In this document: positions 15,832 through 24,217 of the stretch, one piece after another
Layout of the letters: each line of letters begins with the position of its first letter
Position numbering within the stretch: the stretch's first letter is position 1
Source of the DNA: Desulfogranum mediterraneum DSM 13871
GTDB taxonomy: Bacteria > Desulfobacterota > Desulfobulbia > Desulfobulbales > Desulfobulbaceae
Assembly (NCBI RefSeq): GCF_000429965.1
Contig: NZ_AUCW01000017.1
Span: 86,558-150,557 of the forward strand
Direction of reading: 5' to 3'
Length of the DNA stretch: 64,000 nucleotides
The notes under the pieces: generated by a model
The model's input: the letters and a program-made list of their open reading frames with translations, nothing else
Told to the model about the DNA's origin: nothing
Database searches by the model: none
Made by a program: the position numbers and the translations under genes

Positions 15832-17568
15832 TCAGTTGCCCTCGCTCCGGCCAAGGGTTCTGGTTGTAGGGGAATACAGGGTGAGCTCCAGGTGCAGATC
15901 CGGACCTGCCTGGCGCAGACGGATACCCTGGGAGCGAACATGGGCCAGGCTCTCAAACAGGGGAGTAACCCCACTGGTCAGCAGCAGCGCATGTTGCTCT
16001 GAAGAAATCTGTCCCATGGCCTCCTGGGACTCGAGTATCCAGAGCACCAGTTGCCTCAGCCCCTGGTTGAGTTGATCAATCCGGGTATAGAGCAGGAGGT
16101 TATTGGCCTGGGTAAAGGCGGATCCCACCCCGCGAAAGTCCGGGTCTGCCACCAGTTTAGGTGCCTGCTCATCGAACAGGCCTGCGATCATGCTGATATC
16201 ATCGGCTACCACAAGCTGATCACCCCGAAGCAGATAGGCTGGCTGGATCAGACCGTCCGCCATGATCACTGAAACAGCCCGCCCTCCGGCCAGACTGGTG
16301 GTCCGGGTGGGCACCTCCTCCAGGACGAGGTTCAGCAACTCCTGTACTCCCAGCGGGTCCCGCACCTGGAACTGAAAGCAGAGCAGCGGGGCTCTCTCTG
16401 GAGCAGCGCCTGCCAGGTCTTGGACAAAAAAACTGAATTGAGGCCCAAACATATGGCTCAGGGTGTCGATATCCTTACCGGTATGGTGATAGACCTGTTG
16501 GCCGATATAAAAGAGTGCACCAGCCGTTTCCAGGGTCGGGGACCGGGAAAAGACCTGCCAGAGGGCCGCCGGATCCAGCCAGTTGGTCCAGAAATAAATC
16601 GAGGCCTCTGCACCGATCCCGGCCAGGCCGCGATTGTACACAGCAGGGGCAAGCCGGTACTGCTCCACCAGCCCTGAGCGGGTATCTCCAAAGCCGCGCA
16701 GGAGCAACTGCAGATAGTCCTGCCTTCCCGCTGCCTGGTGAGAGAAAAACAGACGCTGGCCGGGAGTGAAGCGAGAGCTGTGAGGGGCGGTATCCTCTCC
16801 GGCCAGGGAGGTCAGCTCTGCCAGCGGGCCGGGATTGGCATAGATCAGGACATCTTCCCGGCCCCGGATATCGGCCCTCAACTGCTGGTAAAGCGGATCA
16901 TTGGCCAGGTTGAACCGGGGACGCAGGAGGCGCTCTGCCATCAGCTCAAGGCAACGCTCCACGGCACGGCGCTCCAGGGCACAGATAATGGTCGTATCCA
17001 CCACGGCAACCACCAGGCTCCCCCCACCCGGACCCTGGATGGTGGTCAGCACAGCACCCTGATAGACGCTGGTTTCCAGGGAGCTCTGGCCTGCCTCTGC
17101 CCAGCCGAGAAGAACGGAGGGAGCGACCTTTATCCTGGTTCGGGCAATAAAGAGCGTATTGGCCGAGAGATAGGAGGCAGGGCTTGAAAAGGAGCGTTCT
17201 GCCGGCAGAAGGGCCAGGGCCGATTGACGACTGAACACCGCCCCAAAGAGGGGGTGACTGACCAGCCGCCTGAAGCCCTCAACCGCGCCGAGGATCCGCG
17301 CTCTGGTCCGCTCCTCCCCACCCAGGATGAGCAGCTTCTGCTCCAGCGCCGGCGCCAGCAGTTCCTGTCCCAGAGGGGAGCGTTGCAGGCTGGTGCAGGC
17401 CTGGGCAAGATCCCGCACCTGTACCAGGGCCAGGGTCTCCCGGGGGAGCAACTCTGCCAGATCAGGTCCTGAGTCGAAATTGAAGCTCAGATAAAAGCAG
17501 CCCAGGCACGCCACCACCAGCAGCAGAAGGCCACTGCTTATCTTCCTGAACCAGTGGTTCTTAACCAT
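15832..17568 (-). CDS. Uncharacterised membrane-anchored 578-aa protein
   Basis: 578 aa from the ATG at 17566-17568. An N-terminal segment (about 9-27, GLLLLVVACLGCFYL) is a membrane anchor or signal; a cysteine in LGCF could be lipidated but the lipobox is imperfect. The rest is a large exported domain rich in Leu and Ala with no catalytic motif I recognise. It resembles loosely the DUF3352-type envelope proteins, but this is only an impression. It lies 117 bp downstream of comM and 31 bp upstream of the 138-aa gene, so it appears to be in the comM-to-thiL transcription unit. Function unknown. Confidence 0.7.
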   Translation of the reverse strand: MVKNHWFRKISSGLLLLVVACLGCFYLSFNFDSGPDLAELLPRETLALVQVRDLAQACTSLQRSPLGQELLAPALEQKLLILGGEERTRARILGAVEGFRRLVSHPLFGAVFSRQSALALLPAERSFSSPASYLSANTLFIARTRIKVAPSVLLGWAEAGQSSLETSVYQGAVLTTIQGPGGGSLVVAVVDTTIICALERRAVERCLELMAERLLRPRFNLANDPLYQQLRADIRGREDVLIYANPGPLAELTSLAGEDTAPHSSRFTPGQRLFFSHQAAGRQDYLQLLLRGFGDTRSGLVEQYRLAPAVYNRGLAGIGAEASIYFWTNWLDPAALWQVFSRSPTLETAGALFYIGQQVYHHTGKDIDTLSHMFGPQFSFFVQDLAGAAPERAPLLCFQFQVRDPLGVQELLNLVLEEVPTRTTSLAGGRAVSVIMADGLIQPAYLLRGDQLVVADDISMIAGLFDEQAPKLVADPDFRGVGSAFTQANNLLLYTRIDQLNQGLRQLVLWILESQEAMGQISSEQHALLLTSGVTPLFESLAHVRSQGIRLRQAGPDLHLELTLYSPTTRTLGRSEGN

Positions 17569-17684
17569 CACACCACCGGCTAAACAATCCAGGCCAAAGG
17601 CTGGCTGGAGCACCCCAGGGACGCCTCAAAGCCGCCACACCAGCCAGCCCTCCCGGGCGCTGGAGGTTTGATGAGACATCCCCC

Positions 17685-19214
17685 CTACCTGTCATACTGG
17701 ACTCTCCGGTACTGCACCGCCTCGGCAAGGTGGGTGCTGGTCAAGGATTCCATGCCCTCAAGATCACCAATGGTGCGGGCTATCTTCAAGACGCGCTTAT
17801 AGGCCCGGGCAGACAGGCCCAGGTTCTGCACTGCCGCCTCCAACAGGGCCCTGGCCGGCCGATCGAGTCTGCAGTAGCGTTCGATGCCGGCCTCATCCAT
17901 CTGGGCATTGCAATAGACTCCCCGCTGGCGGGCAAACCTGTCCCGTTGAAGGCTTCGTGCCTGCTGGACCCGTTTTCTGATGGCCGCCGAGTCCTCACCC
18001 GGGCTCAGTCCGCTGAGCTTGGCCACCTCCACCGCAGGGACCTCAACATGCATATCAATCCGATCCAGGAGCGGTCCTGAGATCCGACTCTGGTAGCGCC
18101 GCACCTGTACCGGGCTGCAGCTGCAGCCGTGGACCGGGTCTCCATAGTAGCCGCAGGGACAGGGATTCATCGCTGCAACGAGCATGAAGCGGGCCGGAAA
18201 GTGCAGGCTGACCGCGGCCCTGGCAATGGTAACATCTCCGTCTTCCATGGGCTGGCGCAGCACCTCCAGGACACTCTTCTTAAACTCCGGCAACTCGTCC
18301 AGGAACAGGACCCCGTTGTGGGCCAGAGAGACCTCGCCGGGGCGGGGTACGGTGCCTCCGCCGATCAGGCCTGCATCGGATACGGTATGATGAGGGGCCC
18401 GAAAGGGACGATGCAGCACCAATGGTTGGTCAAGTGGCAGGGCACCCATGGCGGAAAACACCTTGGTGGTCTCCAGGGCCTCCTCCAGGGTCATTTCAGG
18501 GAGGATGGAGGGAAGCCGACGAGCCATCATGGTTTTACCGCTGCCCGGAAAACCGCTGAGCAGGATATTATGCCCCCCGGCTGCAGCTACCTCCAGGGCG
18601 CGCTTGACATGCTCCTGACCCTTGACCTCGGCAAAGTCAGGCCCCTGCTGGGGGCTGACAGCAAACAGCCGGGCCAGGTCGATCTGCACCGCCTGCAGCT
18701 GCTGCAGCCCACAGCACAACTCCACAGCCTGATCCAAACGTTCGATCGCGATGACCTCAAGGCCCTGGACCACTGCCGCCTCGTGGCCATTGGCAACGGG
18801 AACCAGGAAACGAGCCAGCCCCGCTTGCCTGGCTGCCAGGGCCATGGCCAGCACCCCTCGAACCGGCTTCACCGAGCCATCCAGGGAGAGCTCTCCCACC
18901 ACCGCGGTATCGTCAAGCACCCCCTGGGGCAGAACCCCGGCCGCAGCCAGGATGCCCAGGGCAATGGGCAGATCATAGCCTGCCCCCTCCTTCTTGACCG
19001 AGGCAGGAGCAAGGTTGACCGTGATCCGGCGGGGTGGAAACTCATAACCACCGTTCTTAATGGCCGCCCTCACCCGATCCTTGGCCTCCCGTACCGCCCC
19101 CTCAGGCAAGCCTACCGTGGAAAAGGCGGGCAGGCCCAGGGCAAGGTCCACCTCCACCTCCACCATGATGCCGTTGACTCCGGCAACTGCGCCGCTGTTC
19201 ACCTTGGCCAGCAT
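17685..19214 (-). CDS. comM: ComM/YifB family Mg-chelatase-like AAA ATPase
   Basis: 509 aa, full length. ComM is a hexameric helicase that promotes branch migration during natural transformation. The N-terminal ChlI-like domain (about 1-165) has the family start MLAKVNSGAVAGVNG. Walker A is GFPGSGKTMMARRLP (about 220-234). Further motifs are RPFRAPHHTVSDAGLIGGG (about 268-286), GEVSLAHNGVLFLDELPEF (Walker B, about 292-310) and the cysteine-containing NPCPCGYYGDP (about 352-362), followed by a C-terminal helical domain. It follows trmN6 by 4 bp. Confidence 0.96.
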   Translation of the reverse strand: MLAKVNSGAVAGVNGIMVEVEVDLALGLPAFSTVGLPEGAVREAKDRVRAAIKNGGYEFPPRRITVNLAPASVKKEGAGYDLPIALGILAAAGVLPQGVLDDTAVVGELSLDGSVKPVRGVLAMALAARQAGLARFLVPVANGHEAAVVQGLEVIAIERLDQAVELCCGLQQLQAVQIDLARLFAVSPQQGPDFAEVKGQEHVKRALEVAAAGGHNILLSGFPGSGKTMMARRLPSILPEMTLEEALETTKVFSAMGALPLDQPLVLHRPFRAPHHTVSDAGLIGGGTVPRPGEVSLAHNGVLFLDELPEFKKSVLEVLRQPMEDGDVTIARAAVSLHFPARFMLVAAMNPCPCGYYGDPVHGCSCSPVQVRRYQSRISGPLLDRIDMHVEVPAVEVAKLSGLSPGEDSAAIRKRVQQARSLQRDRFARQRGVYCNAQMDEAGIERYCRLDRPARALLEAAVQNLGLSARAYKRVLKIARTIGDLEGMESLTSTHLAEAVQYRRVQYDR

Positions 19215-19218
19215 GATC

Positions 19219-19953
19219 TTAAAGGTAGAGTTCCTTCATGGCAGCAGAATAGGCGCCGTTCTTGTGCTCATAGATGAAAAAGGGCGGCAGGAGCTCGCAC
19301 TGTTCACCCCCGTTTTTGAGGGCCTCCACCAGCACCAGGCTGGCAGCGGCTACCCCGGGATAGGAGTAGACCACCTGGAGACGCTTGACCCTCAGGCCTT
19401 GATTTTCCATGGTCTGTATCAACACCCCCAACCGGGCAGCTGGGTAGACAAAGAGAACCCTCCCTCTGTTTTGTACCCCAAAGGCGGCAGCGCGGACAAA
19501 TTCAGCGATCTTGCCTTGGGCCTCATGACGGGCAATGGTCGCCTCTGCCGAACCATTCAGCCTGCCGGTCTGTCCCTTTCGATAGGGTGGGTTACAGACC
19601 ACCAGCTCAAAGGACTCCGGCTCCAGGTATCGATCCACCTCCCGGGCATCGCCCTGGATCACCCGGTAACGCTCGGCAAAGCCGTTATCCTGCCCGTTTC
19701 CCCTGGCCAGTCCAGCCAGGGCCGGCTGCAATTCCAGACCACAGACCCGCAGTCGGGGATGACGATGGGCCAGGATCAGCCCAACCACCCCACAACCGGC
19801 GCAGAGATCCAGGACCCGCTCCACGGGTGGCCGGATCCGGGCAAAGCCCGCCAGGAGGACCGCATCTATGGAAAATCGATAGCCCCTGAGATGTTGCCGA
19901 CAGAGGAGTCGGCCCTCAAAAAGGGTATCAGCTGTTGTTGCCATCATCACCAT
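19219..19953 (-). CDS. tRNA1(Val) (adenine-N6)-methyltransferase-like protein
   Basis: 244 aa. A Rossmann methyltransferase with motif I VLDLCAGCGVVGL (about 47-59) and the N6-adenine motif NPPY (about 120-123). The N-terminus DTLFEGRLLCRQHLRGYRFSIDAVLL matches the TrmN6/YfiC family, which methylates A37 of tRNA-Val. Several ATGs lie at the start (residues 1, 3 and 4); GGTGATG in front of the later ones makes the exact start uncertain by up to three codons. It is the first gene of the trmN6-comM unit. Confidence 0.87.
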   Translation of the reverse strand: MVMMATTADTLFEGRLLCRQHLRGYRFSIDAVLLAGFARIRPPVERVLDLCAGCGVVGLILAHRHPRLRVCGLELQPALAGLARGNGQDNGFAERYRVIQGDAREVDRYLEPESFELVVCNPPYRKGQTGRLNGSAEATIARHEAQGKIAEFVRAAAFGVQNRGRVLFVYPAARLGVLIQTMENQGLRVKRLQVVYSYPGVAAASLVLVEALKNGGEQCELLPPFFIYEHKNGAYSAAMKELYL

Positions 19954-20559
19954 CTAGAAGAGATGCCTCCCTGCTCCCAGTCCATGAACAGGGAAATCAT
20001 ACCCGGATACGGGCTTGTCTTGAGGGTACTGTAACTCAAGAGTTTTTTCGATCAGGATCAAAACCTGTAAGAAATTTGAGCAGAGGCAGATAACAGACAT
20101 TTCGGGGATCATTGTTTATCTCTGTACCATAATGCAGAGATTGAAAAAAAAAGCAACTTTTCAAGCGGGCCTTGAGGTGCTCAGAAAAGGGACCACCAAG
20201 CAAAGAGAAGGGAGAACCCTGTCTCCCCAAACCAGCAGCTCCGGAGCCCTGCTCCACAATCCCTGGCACCCCTGTCCCGGAAATCCCGTTGAGAGCCGCC
20301 CACCCGGATGGCCGAACCCTGCGTTTCCCTTTCCCACCTCAAGGAGAGATGATATACTTTCTCTCTTCCCAAAAGCCATGTTTTTTTTTACCATGGGCCG
20401 GCTCTTTGATCAATCCTGCCGCCTGCTCCCCAGCCGGACGCGGGCGACCAGGGGGCCCGAGACAGAGGTGCTGAGACAGCGTTTCTCCCGGAGCAGCCGG
20501 CTCAGAGCCATGCCCGTAGCCCTGTCGCACAGTCAAAAACAACGCTGAGAATATACTCT
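19954..20559. other. 606-bp intergenic region between divergent trmN6 and queD
   Basis: No supported gene. Short overlapping ORFs on both strands (for example about 20132-20548 plus and 20161-20394 minus) have no ribosome-binding site or recognisable content. It must hold the divergent promoters. A preQ1 riboswitch was looked for upstream of queD, but the conserved core was not found. A poly-A tract at about 20146-20155 and a T8 run at about 20391 are the only notable features. Confidence 0.4.
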
Positions 20560-20928
20560 ATGGATATTTTTATTAAAACCCACTTTTCAGGAGGACATCA
20601 CCTCCGTGATTACCCTGGTACCTGTGAACAGCCACACGGCCATAACTGGAAGCTGAAGGTAACGGTACGGGCAGATCAGCTCGATCAACTGGGCATGGGG
20701 ATTGACTTCAAGGTGCTCAAGGCCCGAGTCAACACCGTGGTGGATGAGCTGGACCACTGCAACCTCAATGACCACCCAGCCTTTGCCGCGGTGAACCCCT
20801 CCTCGGAGCATATCGCCATCTTCCTCTTCAAGGCGCTGCAGCAACCCCTGGCCGGCGAACACTACCGTCTCTACTCGGTTGAGGTCAGCGAGACCGACAG
20901 CAGCGGGGTGATCTATTTCGGCGACTGA
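20560..20928 (+). CDS. queD: 6-carboxy-tetrahydropterin synthase
   Basis: 122 aa, normal for QueD. It converts dihydroneopterin triphosphate to 6-carboxy-tetrahydropterin in queuosine (7-deazaguanine) synthesis. Zinc-binding histidines are in FSGGHHL (about 10-16) and HGHNW (about 26-30), and the catalytic Cys is in PGTCEQPHGHN (about residue 22). The C-terminal VEVSETDSSGVIY is typical. No other queuosine genes are adjacent, so the gene is a singleton here. An intrinsic terminator follows 40 bp after the stop. Confidence 0.95.
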   Translation: MDIFIKTHFSGGHHLRDYPGTCEQPHGHNWKLKVTVRADQLDQLGMGIDFKVLKARVNTVVDELDHCNLNDHPAFAAVNPSSEHIAIFLFKALQQPLAGEHYRLYSVEVSETDSSGVIYFGD

Positions 20929-20967
20929 GCCCCACGGCTCCGCCCTACCCTGCCCCCTCCGGAGTTG

Positions 20968-20996
20968 AAAGGGAGGAAATATCGATTCCCTTTTTT
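20968..20996 (+). terminator. Intrinsic terminator after queD
   Basis: AAAGGGA (20968-20974) pairs with TCCCTTT (20987-20993) across a 12-nt loop and runs into a T tract. It separates queD from the following dehydrogenase gene. Confidence 0.7.
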
Positions 20997-21061
20997 ATGC
21001 CAATATGCTCAACTGTTAGCAAACAAGACTCCCTCCAGCCCCAAACCTTCCAGAGACGATC

Positions 21062-22354
21062 ATGGCACAACCTGCACCCCCTTCACTTGAAACAAGCTCC
21101 ATCGGAATCATTGGCCTGGGCTACGTCGGCCTGCCCTTGGCCGTTGCCTTTAGCGGCAGGTTCCCCACCACGGGTTTTGACCTCAACCAGAAGCGCATCA
21201 CCCAACTGGAGGAGCACCTGGACACCACCCAGGAGGTCTCCTCGGAAGAACTGCAACAGGCAGGAGAGCTCTCCTTCACCTCCAGGGTTGCAGACCTTAC
21301 AGCCTGCAATGTCTATATCGTGGCCGTGCCGACCCCCATCGACGACAACAAAAATCCCGATCTCTCCCCGCTGATCGGCGCCTCACAGACCGTTGCCCAG
21401 GTCCTGAAACCCGGGGATGTGGTCATCTATGAATCCACGGTCTATCCCGGAGCCACCGAAGAGGTCTGTATCCCCATCCTGGAACAAGAGTCCGGCCTCG
21501 TCTATAACCAAGATTTTTTTGCCGGCTACAGCCCGGAGCGGATCAACCCGGGGGACCACGAACACCGTCTGCCCACCATCATGAAGGTAACCTCGGGCTC
21601 GACCCCGCAGACCGCTGATTTTGTCGATGCCCTCTACGGCGCCATCATCACCGCCGGCACCTTCAAGGCCAGTTCCATCCCGGTGGCCGAGGCGGCTAAG
21701 GTCATTGAAAATACCCAGCGGGACGTCAACATCGCCCTGATCAACGAGCTGGCCCTGATCTTCAATCGCCTGGGGATCGACACCCTGGAGGTACTGGAGG
21801 CCGCCGGCACCAAGTGGAACTTTCTCCCCTTCCGCCCAGGCCTGGTTGGGGGCCACTGCATCGGGGTTGACCCCTACTACCTCACCCACAAGGCCCAGGA
21901 AGTCGGCTACCATCCGGAGATGATCCTGGCCGGACGTCGACTCAACGACCACATGGGCAGCTATATTGCCGCAGAGATGGTCAAACTGATGTTGAAAAAA
22001 CGCATCCACGTGGCCGATGCCCGGATCCTGGTCCTGGGCCTCACCTTCAAGGAGAACTGCCCGGACCTGCGCAACACCAGGGTCGTCGACATCATTGCAG
22101 AACTGGAAAACTACGGGGCCCGGGTGGATGTCCATGACCCCTGGACCGATCCCGAAGAGGCAGGCCAGCGCTACGGAATTTCCATGATCGAAAAACTCCC
22201 TCAGGCGCACTACGACGGAGTGCTCCTGGCCGTGGCCCACGCCCAGTTCGCCGCCATGAGCGCAGACCGACTGCGACAGCTCTGTAAGGAGAGGGCCGTT
22301 ATCTATGATGTCAAACATGTGCTCCCCAGAGAGGTGGTGGACGGATCCCTCTAA
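21062..22354 (+). CDS. UDP-N-acetylhexosamine (UDP-sugar) 6-dehydrogenase, TviB/WbpO type
   Basis: 430 aa. An NAD-dependent four-electron dehydrogenase making a UDP-uronic acid for surface polysaccharide. The N-terminal NAD site is [14 protein letters not shown] (about 14-27). The middle domain has [25 protein letters not shown], in which the Cys of GGHCIG is the catalytic nucleophile (about residue 267). The C-terminal domain has [17 protein letters not shown] (about 325-341). The KWNFLPF and [11 protein letters not shown] forms match the UDP-GalNAc/UDP-GlcNAc dehydrogenase subgroup (TviB, WbpO) rather than UDP-glucose dehydrogenase. No polysaccharide genes adjoin it. It converges with the channel gene. 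Confidence 0.9.
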   Translation: MAQPAPPSLETSSIGIIGLGYVGLPLAVAFSGRFPTTGFDLNQKRITQLEEHLDTTQEVSSEELQQAGELSFTSRVADLTACNVYIVAVPTPIDDNKNPDLSPLIGASQTVAQVLKPGDVVIYESTVYPGATEEVCIPILEQESGLVYNQDFFAGYSPERINPGDHEHRLPTIMKVTSGSTPQTADFVDALYGAIITAGTFKASSIPVAEAAKVIENTQRDVNIALINELALIFNRLGIDTLEVLEAAGTKWNFLPFRPGLVGGHCIGVDPYYLTHKAQEVGYHPEMILAGRRLNDHMGSYIAAEMVKLMLKKRIHVADARILVLGLTFKENCPDLRNTRVVDIIAELENYGARVDVHDPWTDPEEAGQRYGISMIEKLPQAHYDGVLLAVAHAQFAAMSADRLRQLCKERAVIYDVKHVLPREVVDGSL

Positions 22355-22376
22355 AAGGTATGAACCTCCAACCTGC

Positions 22377-23207
22377 TTACTCCAGCTTGTGGCCGCAGCT
22401 CTTGCAGTAGCTGGCATGGGGGGCATGGAAACGGTCGTGACAGTTGGCACAGATGATGAAAGACTCTTCCCTGCTGGCAGTGCGCACCATCTCAGCAGAG
22501 ACGATGCCGGTGGGCACGGCAATGATGCCGAACCCGCAGACCATGATGATGGAGGCCAGCATCTGTCCCAGGCCGGTCTGGGGAGAGATATCGCCATAGC
22601 CCACGGTGGTCAGGGTGACGATGGCCCAGTAGACGGAGCGAGGAATGGACGTAAAACCGTGGTCCTCCCCTTCAATCACATACATCAGAGAACCAAAGAT
22701 CACCACCAGGGTGAGGACGGCACAGAGGAAGACCTCGATCTTTTTTCGACTGGCCTGGAGGGAGCGGATGATGATATCCGCTTCGCCGATATAGGCACCC
22801 AGCTTGAGGATCCGAAAAATCCGCAGGATCCTGAGCAACCGGATCACCACCATGTAGGCGGTAGCCGGAATGAAGGCGGTAAAGTAGGTGGGAAGGATGG
22901 CCAACAGGTCGATAATCCCGAAAAAAGAACGGGCATACTGAAGGGGTCTGTCCACTGCCAGCAGGCGGGCCAGATACTCCAGGGTAAAGATCAGGGTGAA
23001 CAACCACTCCAACGCATTGAGCTGCAGGAGCCACTCCTCACGCACCAGGCGGATACTGTCCAGCATCACCACCCCCACACTGGCACTGATGGCTACGATC
23101 AAGAGCAGGTCAAACAACTTTGCCGCGCCACTATCCGACTCAAAGATGATCCGATATAGTTGTTCCCGCCAAGGACAGGTCGTGCAGGGTTTGATCTCCT
23201 TGTCCAT
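22377..23207 (-). CDS. Voltage-gated-type potassium channel with C-terminal zinc ribbon
   Basis: 276 aa. A six-helix ion-channel protein: S1-S3 about 30-105, an S4-like helix with regularly spaced arginines (VIRLLRILRIFRILKL, about 120-135) and a pore with selectivity filter TLTTVGYGD (about 195-203). The C-terminus (about 248-276) is a short zinc ribbon with CANC and CKSC. The N-terminus also has a CTTC pair (about 8-11). The pore predicts potassium selectivity; four or more S4 arginines predict voltage sensing. The metal-binding tail might respond to redox or metal. It is not in an operon with its neighbours. Confidence 0.9.
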   Translation of the reverse strand: MDKEIKPCTTCPWREQLYRIIFESDSGAAKLFDLLLIVAISASVGVVMLDSIRLVREEWLLQLNALEWLFTLIFTLEYLARLLAVDRPLQYARSFFGIIDLLAILPTYFTAFIPATAYMVVIRLLRILRIFRILKLGAYIGEADIIIRSLQASRKKIEVFLCAVLTLVVIFGSLMYVIEGEDHGFTSIPRSVYWAIVTLTTVGYGDISPQTGLGQMLASIIMVCGFGIIAVPTGIVSAEMVRTASREESFIICANCHDRFHAPHASYCKSCGHKLE

Positions 23208-23719
23208 GATCTCTAGATCCGCTCCTGCTTATATTTCATCTTGCTTCATCTCCTGATCCTGGGCCGGTTTTTCCACAGTACCTCTACAGAGTTGCTCCCT
23301 TTCCCCCAGGGACCTCTCCCTGCCGGAAGAAAACAGCCAATGGCCGGGACAGCGCCGATCAGCAACTTAATCCTGCCTGGCCATGATCCCATGTCGCGCA
23401 CCTTCCCTTCCCCGGACGAGCGCAGGAGGCCACTCTTCCGCCTCCATCGAGTTGCCCTGGGTGCAGCCTTGCCAAGCTTGAATACAAGGGTGCAACAGCG
23501 ACATGACCAGGGACCGGGGGCAACGTGATAATCCGGATATCCTCTTGATTTAGGAAGATAAACGAGGTAATGGTAGATATCGACCTGTGCAAGATGCACA
23601 CCACCGGCAACCAGGATGATCCGTGCCCAGGCCGAGAGCCATTGACAGGGACCTCTCCCCCTGATCCGGAGCCGGGCCGATTCTCGGGCAGAGGAACCAG
23701 CAGAGGGGAGCTCCTTTCC
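23208..23719. other. 512-bp intergenic region
   Basis: It separates the divergent channel gene and the small membrane protein gene. An in-frame upstream start for the latter exists at 23570 (GAGG close in front), but the added 50 residues are Pro/Gly/Arg-rich and unlike the rest, so this stretch is treated as non-coding. No convincing promoter or terminator was identified. Confidence 0.35.
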
Positions 23720-24184
23720 ATGCGCATCGTCAGCACCAACGCCATCATCCGTAAAATATTTCTCTACGAGTGCGGAGCCGTGGGTCTGCTCCTGGCGATT
23801 ATCTGGGCCAACGAGCTCTTTGATCTGCCTTTCCTGATCCTGGGCGCCCAGCCCACGCCGGTTAACTGGCAGGAATCCGTGATCGAAAGCGTGCTCCTCC
23901 TCCTGGTATGGTCACCGGTTATCCTGGTCAATCAAAAGATCCTGAAAAAAATCAACACGATCGCCGAGGTCATCCCGGTCTGTCCCTCCTGCAAAAAAAT
24001 CTGTGATGACCAGGAGTTCTGGCAGATCCTCGATCAGGCAGCCCATCGGTACGTAGAGACCGCCTTTATCAACGGTCTCTGTCTTGACTGTATCAACAGC
24101 TACTGCCCGGAACTGGCCCCTGAGGAGAGCGATGCAGGCCAAATCGTGACACGCCAAGACGGCAGGAGCGAGCCTCCCGCCTGA
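23720..24184 (+). CDS. Small membrane protein with cysteine-rich CPSCKK domain
   Basis: 154 aa from the ATG at 23720, with AGGGGAG 9 nt upstream. Two predicted membrane helices (about 16-32 and 50-68) are followed by a soluble tail containing CPSCKKICDDQEFW (about 87-100) and CLDCINSYCPEL (about 121-132). This C-x2-C...C-x2-C module is familiar from the C-termini of PAS/sensor proteins in Desulfobacterota, where it reads roughly CSxCKKIRDDxGxW...CPxC. Here it is attached to membrane helices without a sensor or output domain. A metal-binding sensor or adaptor is possible. It converges with a hybrid kinase gene. Confidence 0.7.
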   Translation: MRIVSTNAIIRKIFLYECGAVGLLLAIIWANELFDLPFLILGAQPTPVNWQESVIESVLLLLVWSPVILVNQKILKKINTIAEVIPVCPSCKKICDDQEFWQILDQAAHRYVETAFINGLCLDCINSYCPELAPEESDAGQIVTRQDGRSEPPA

Positions 24185-24217
24185 ATCCCCGTGCCCTGTC
24201 CTGCCGAGAGGGGCGGA

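Noticed and set aside
20132..20548. Plus-strand ORF of 138 codons upstream of queD
   Set aside because: It is rich in Pro, Arg and Ser with no ribosome-binding site, and overlaps several equally poor ORFs on the other strand.
20400..20559. Possible preQ1 riboswitch in front of queD
   Set aside because: No conserved preQ1 core (C-rich loop and A-rich tail) was found before the start codon.
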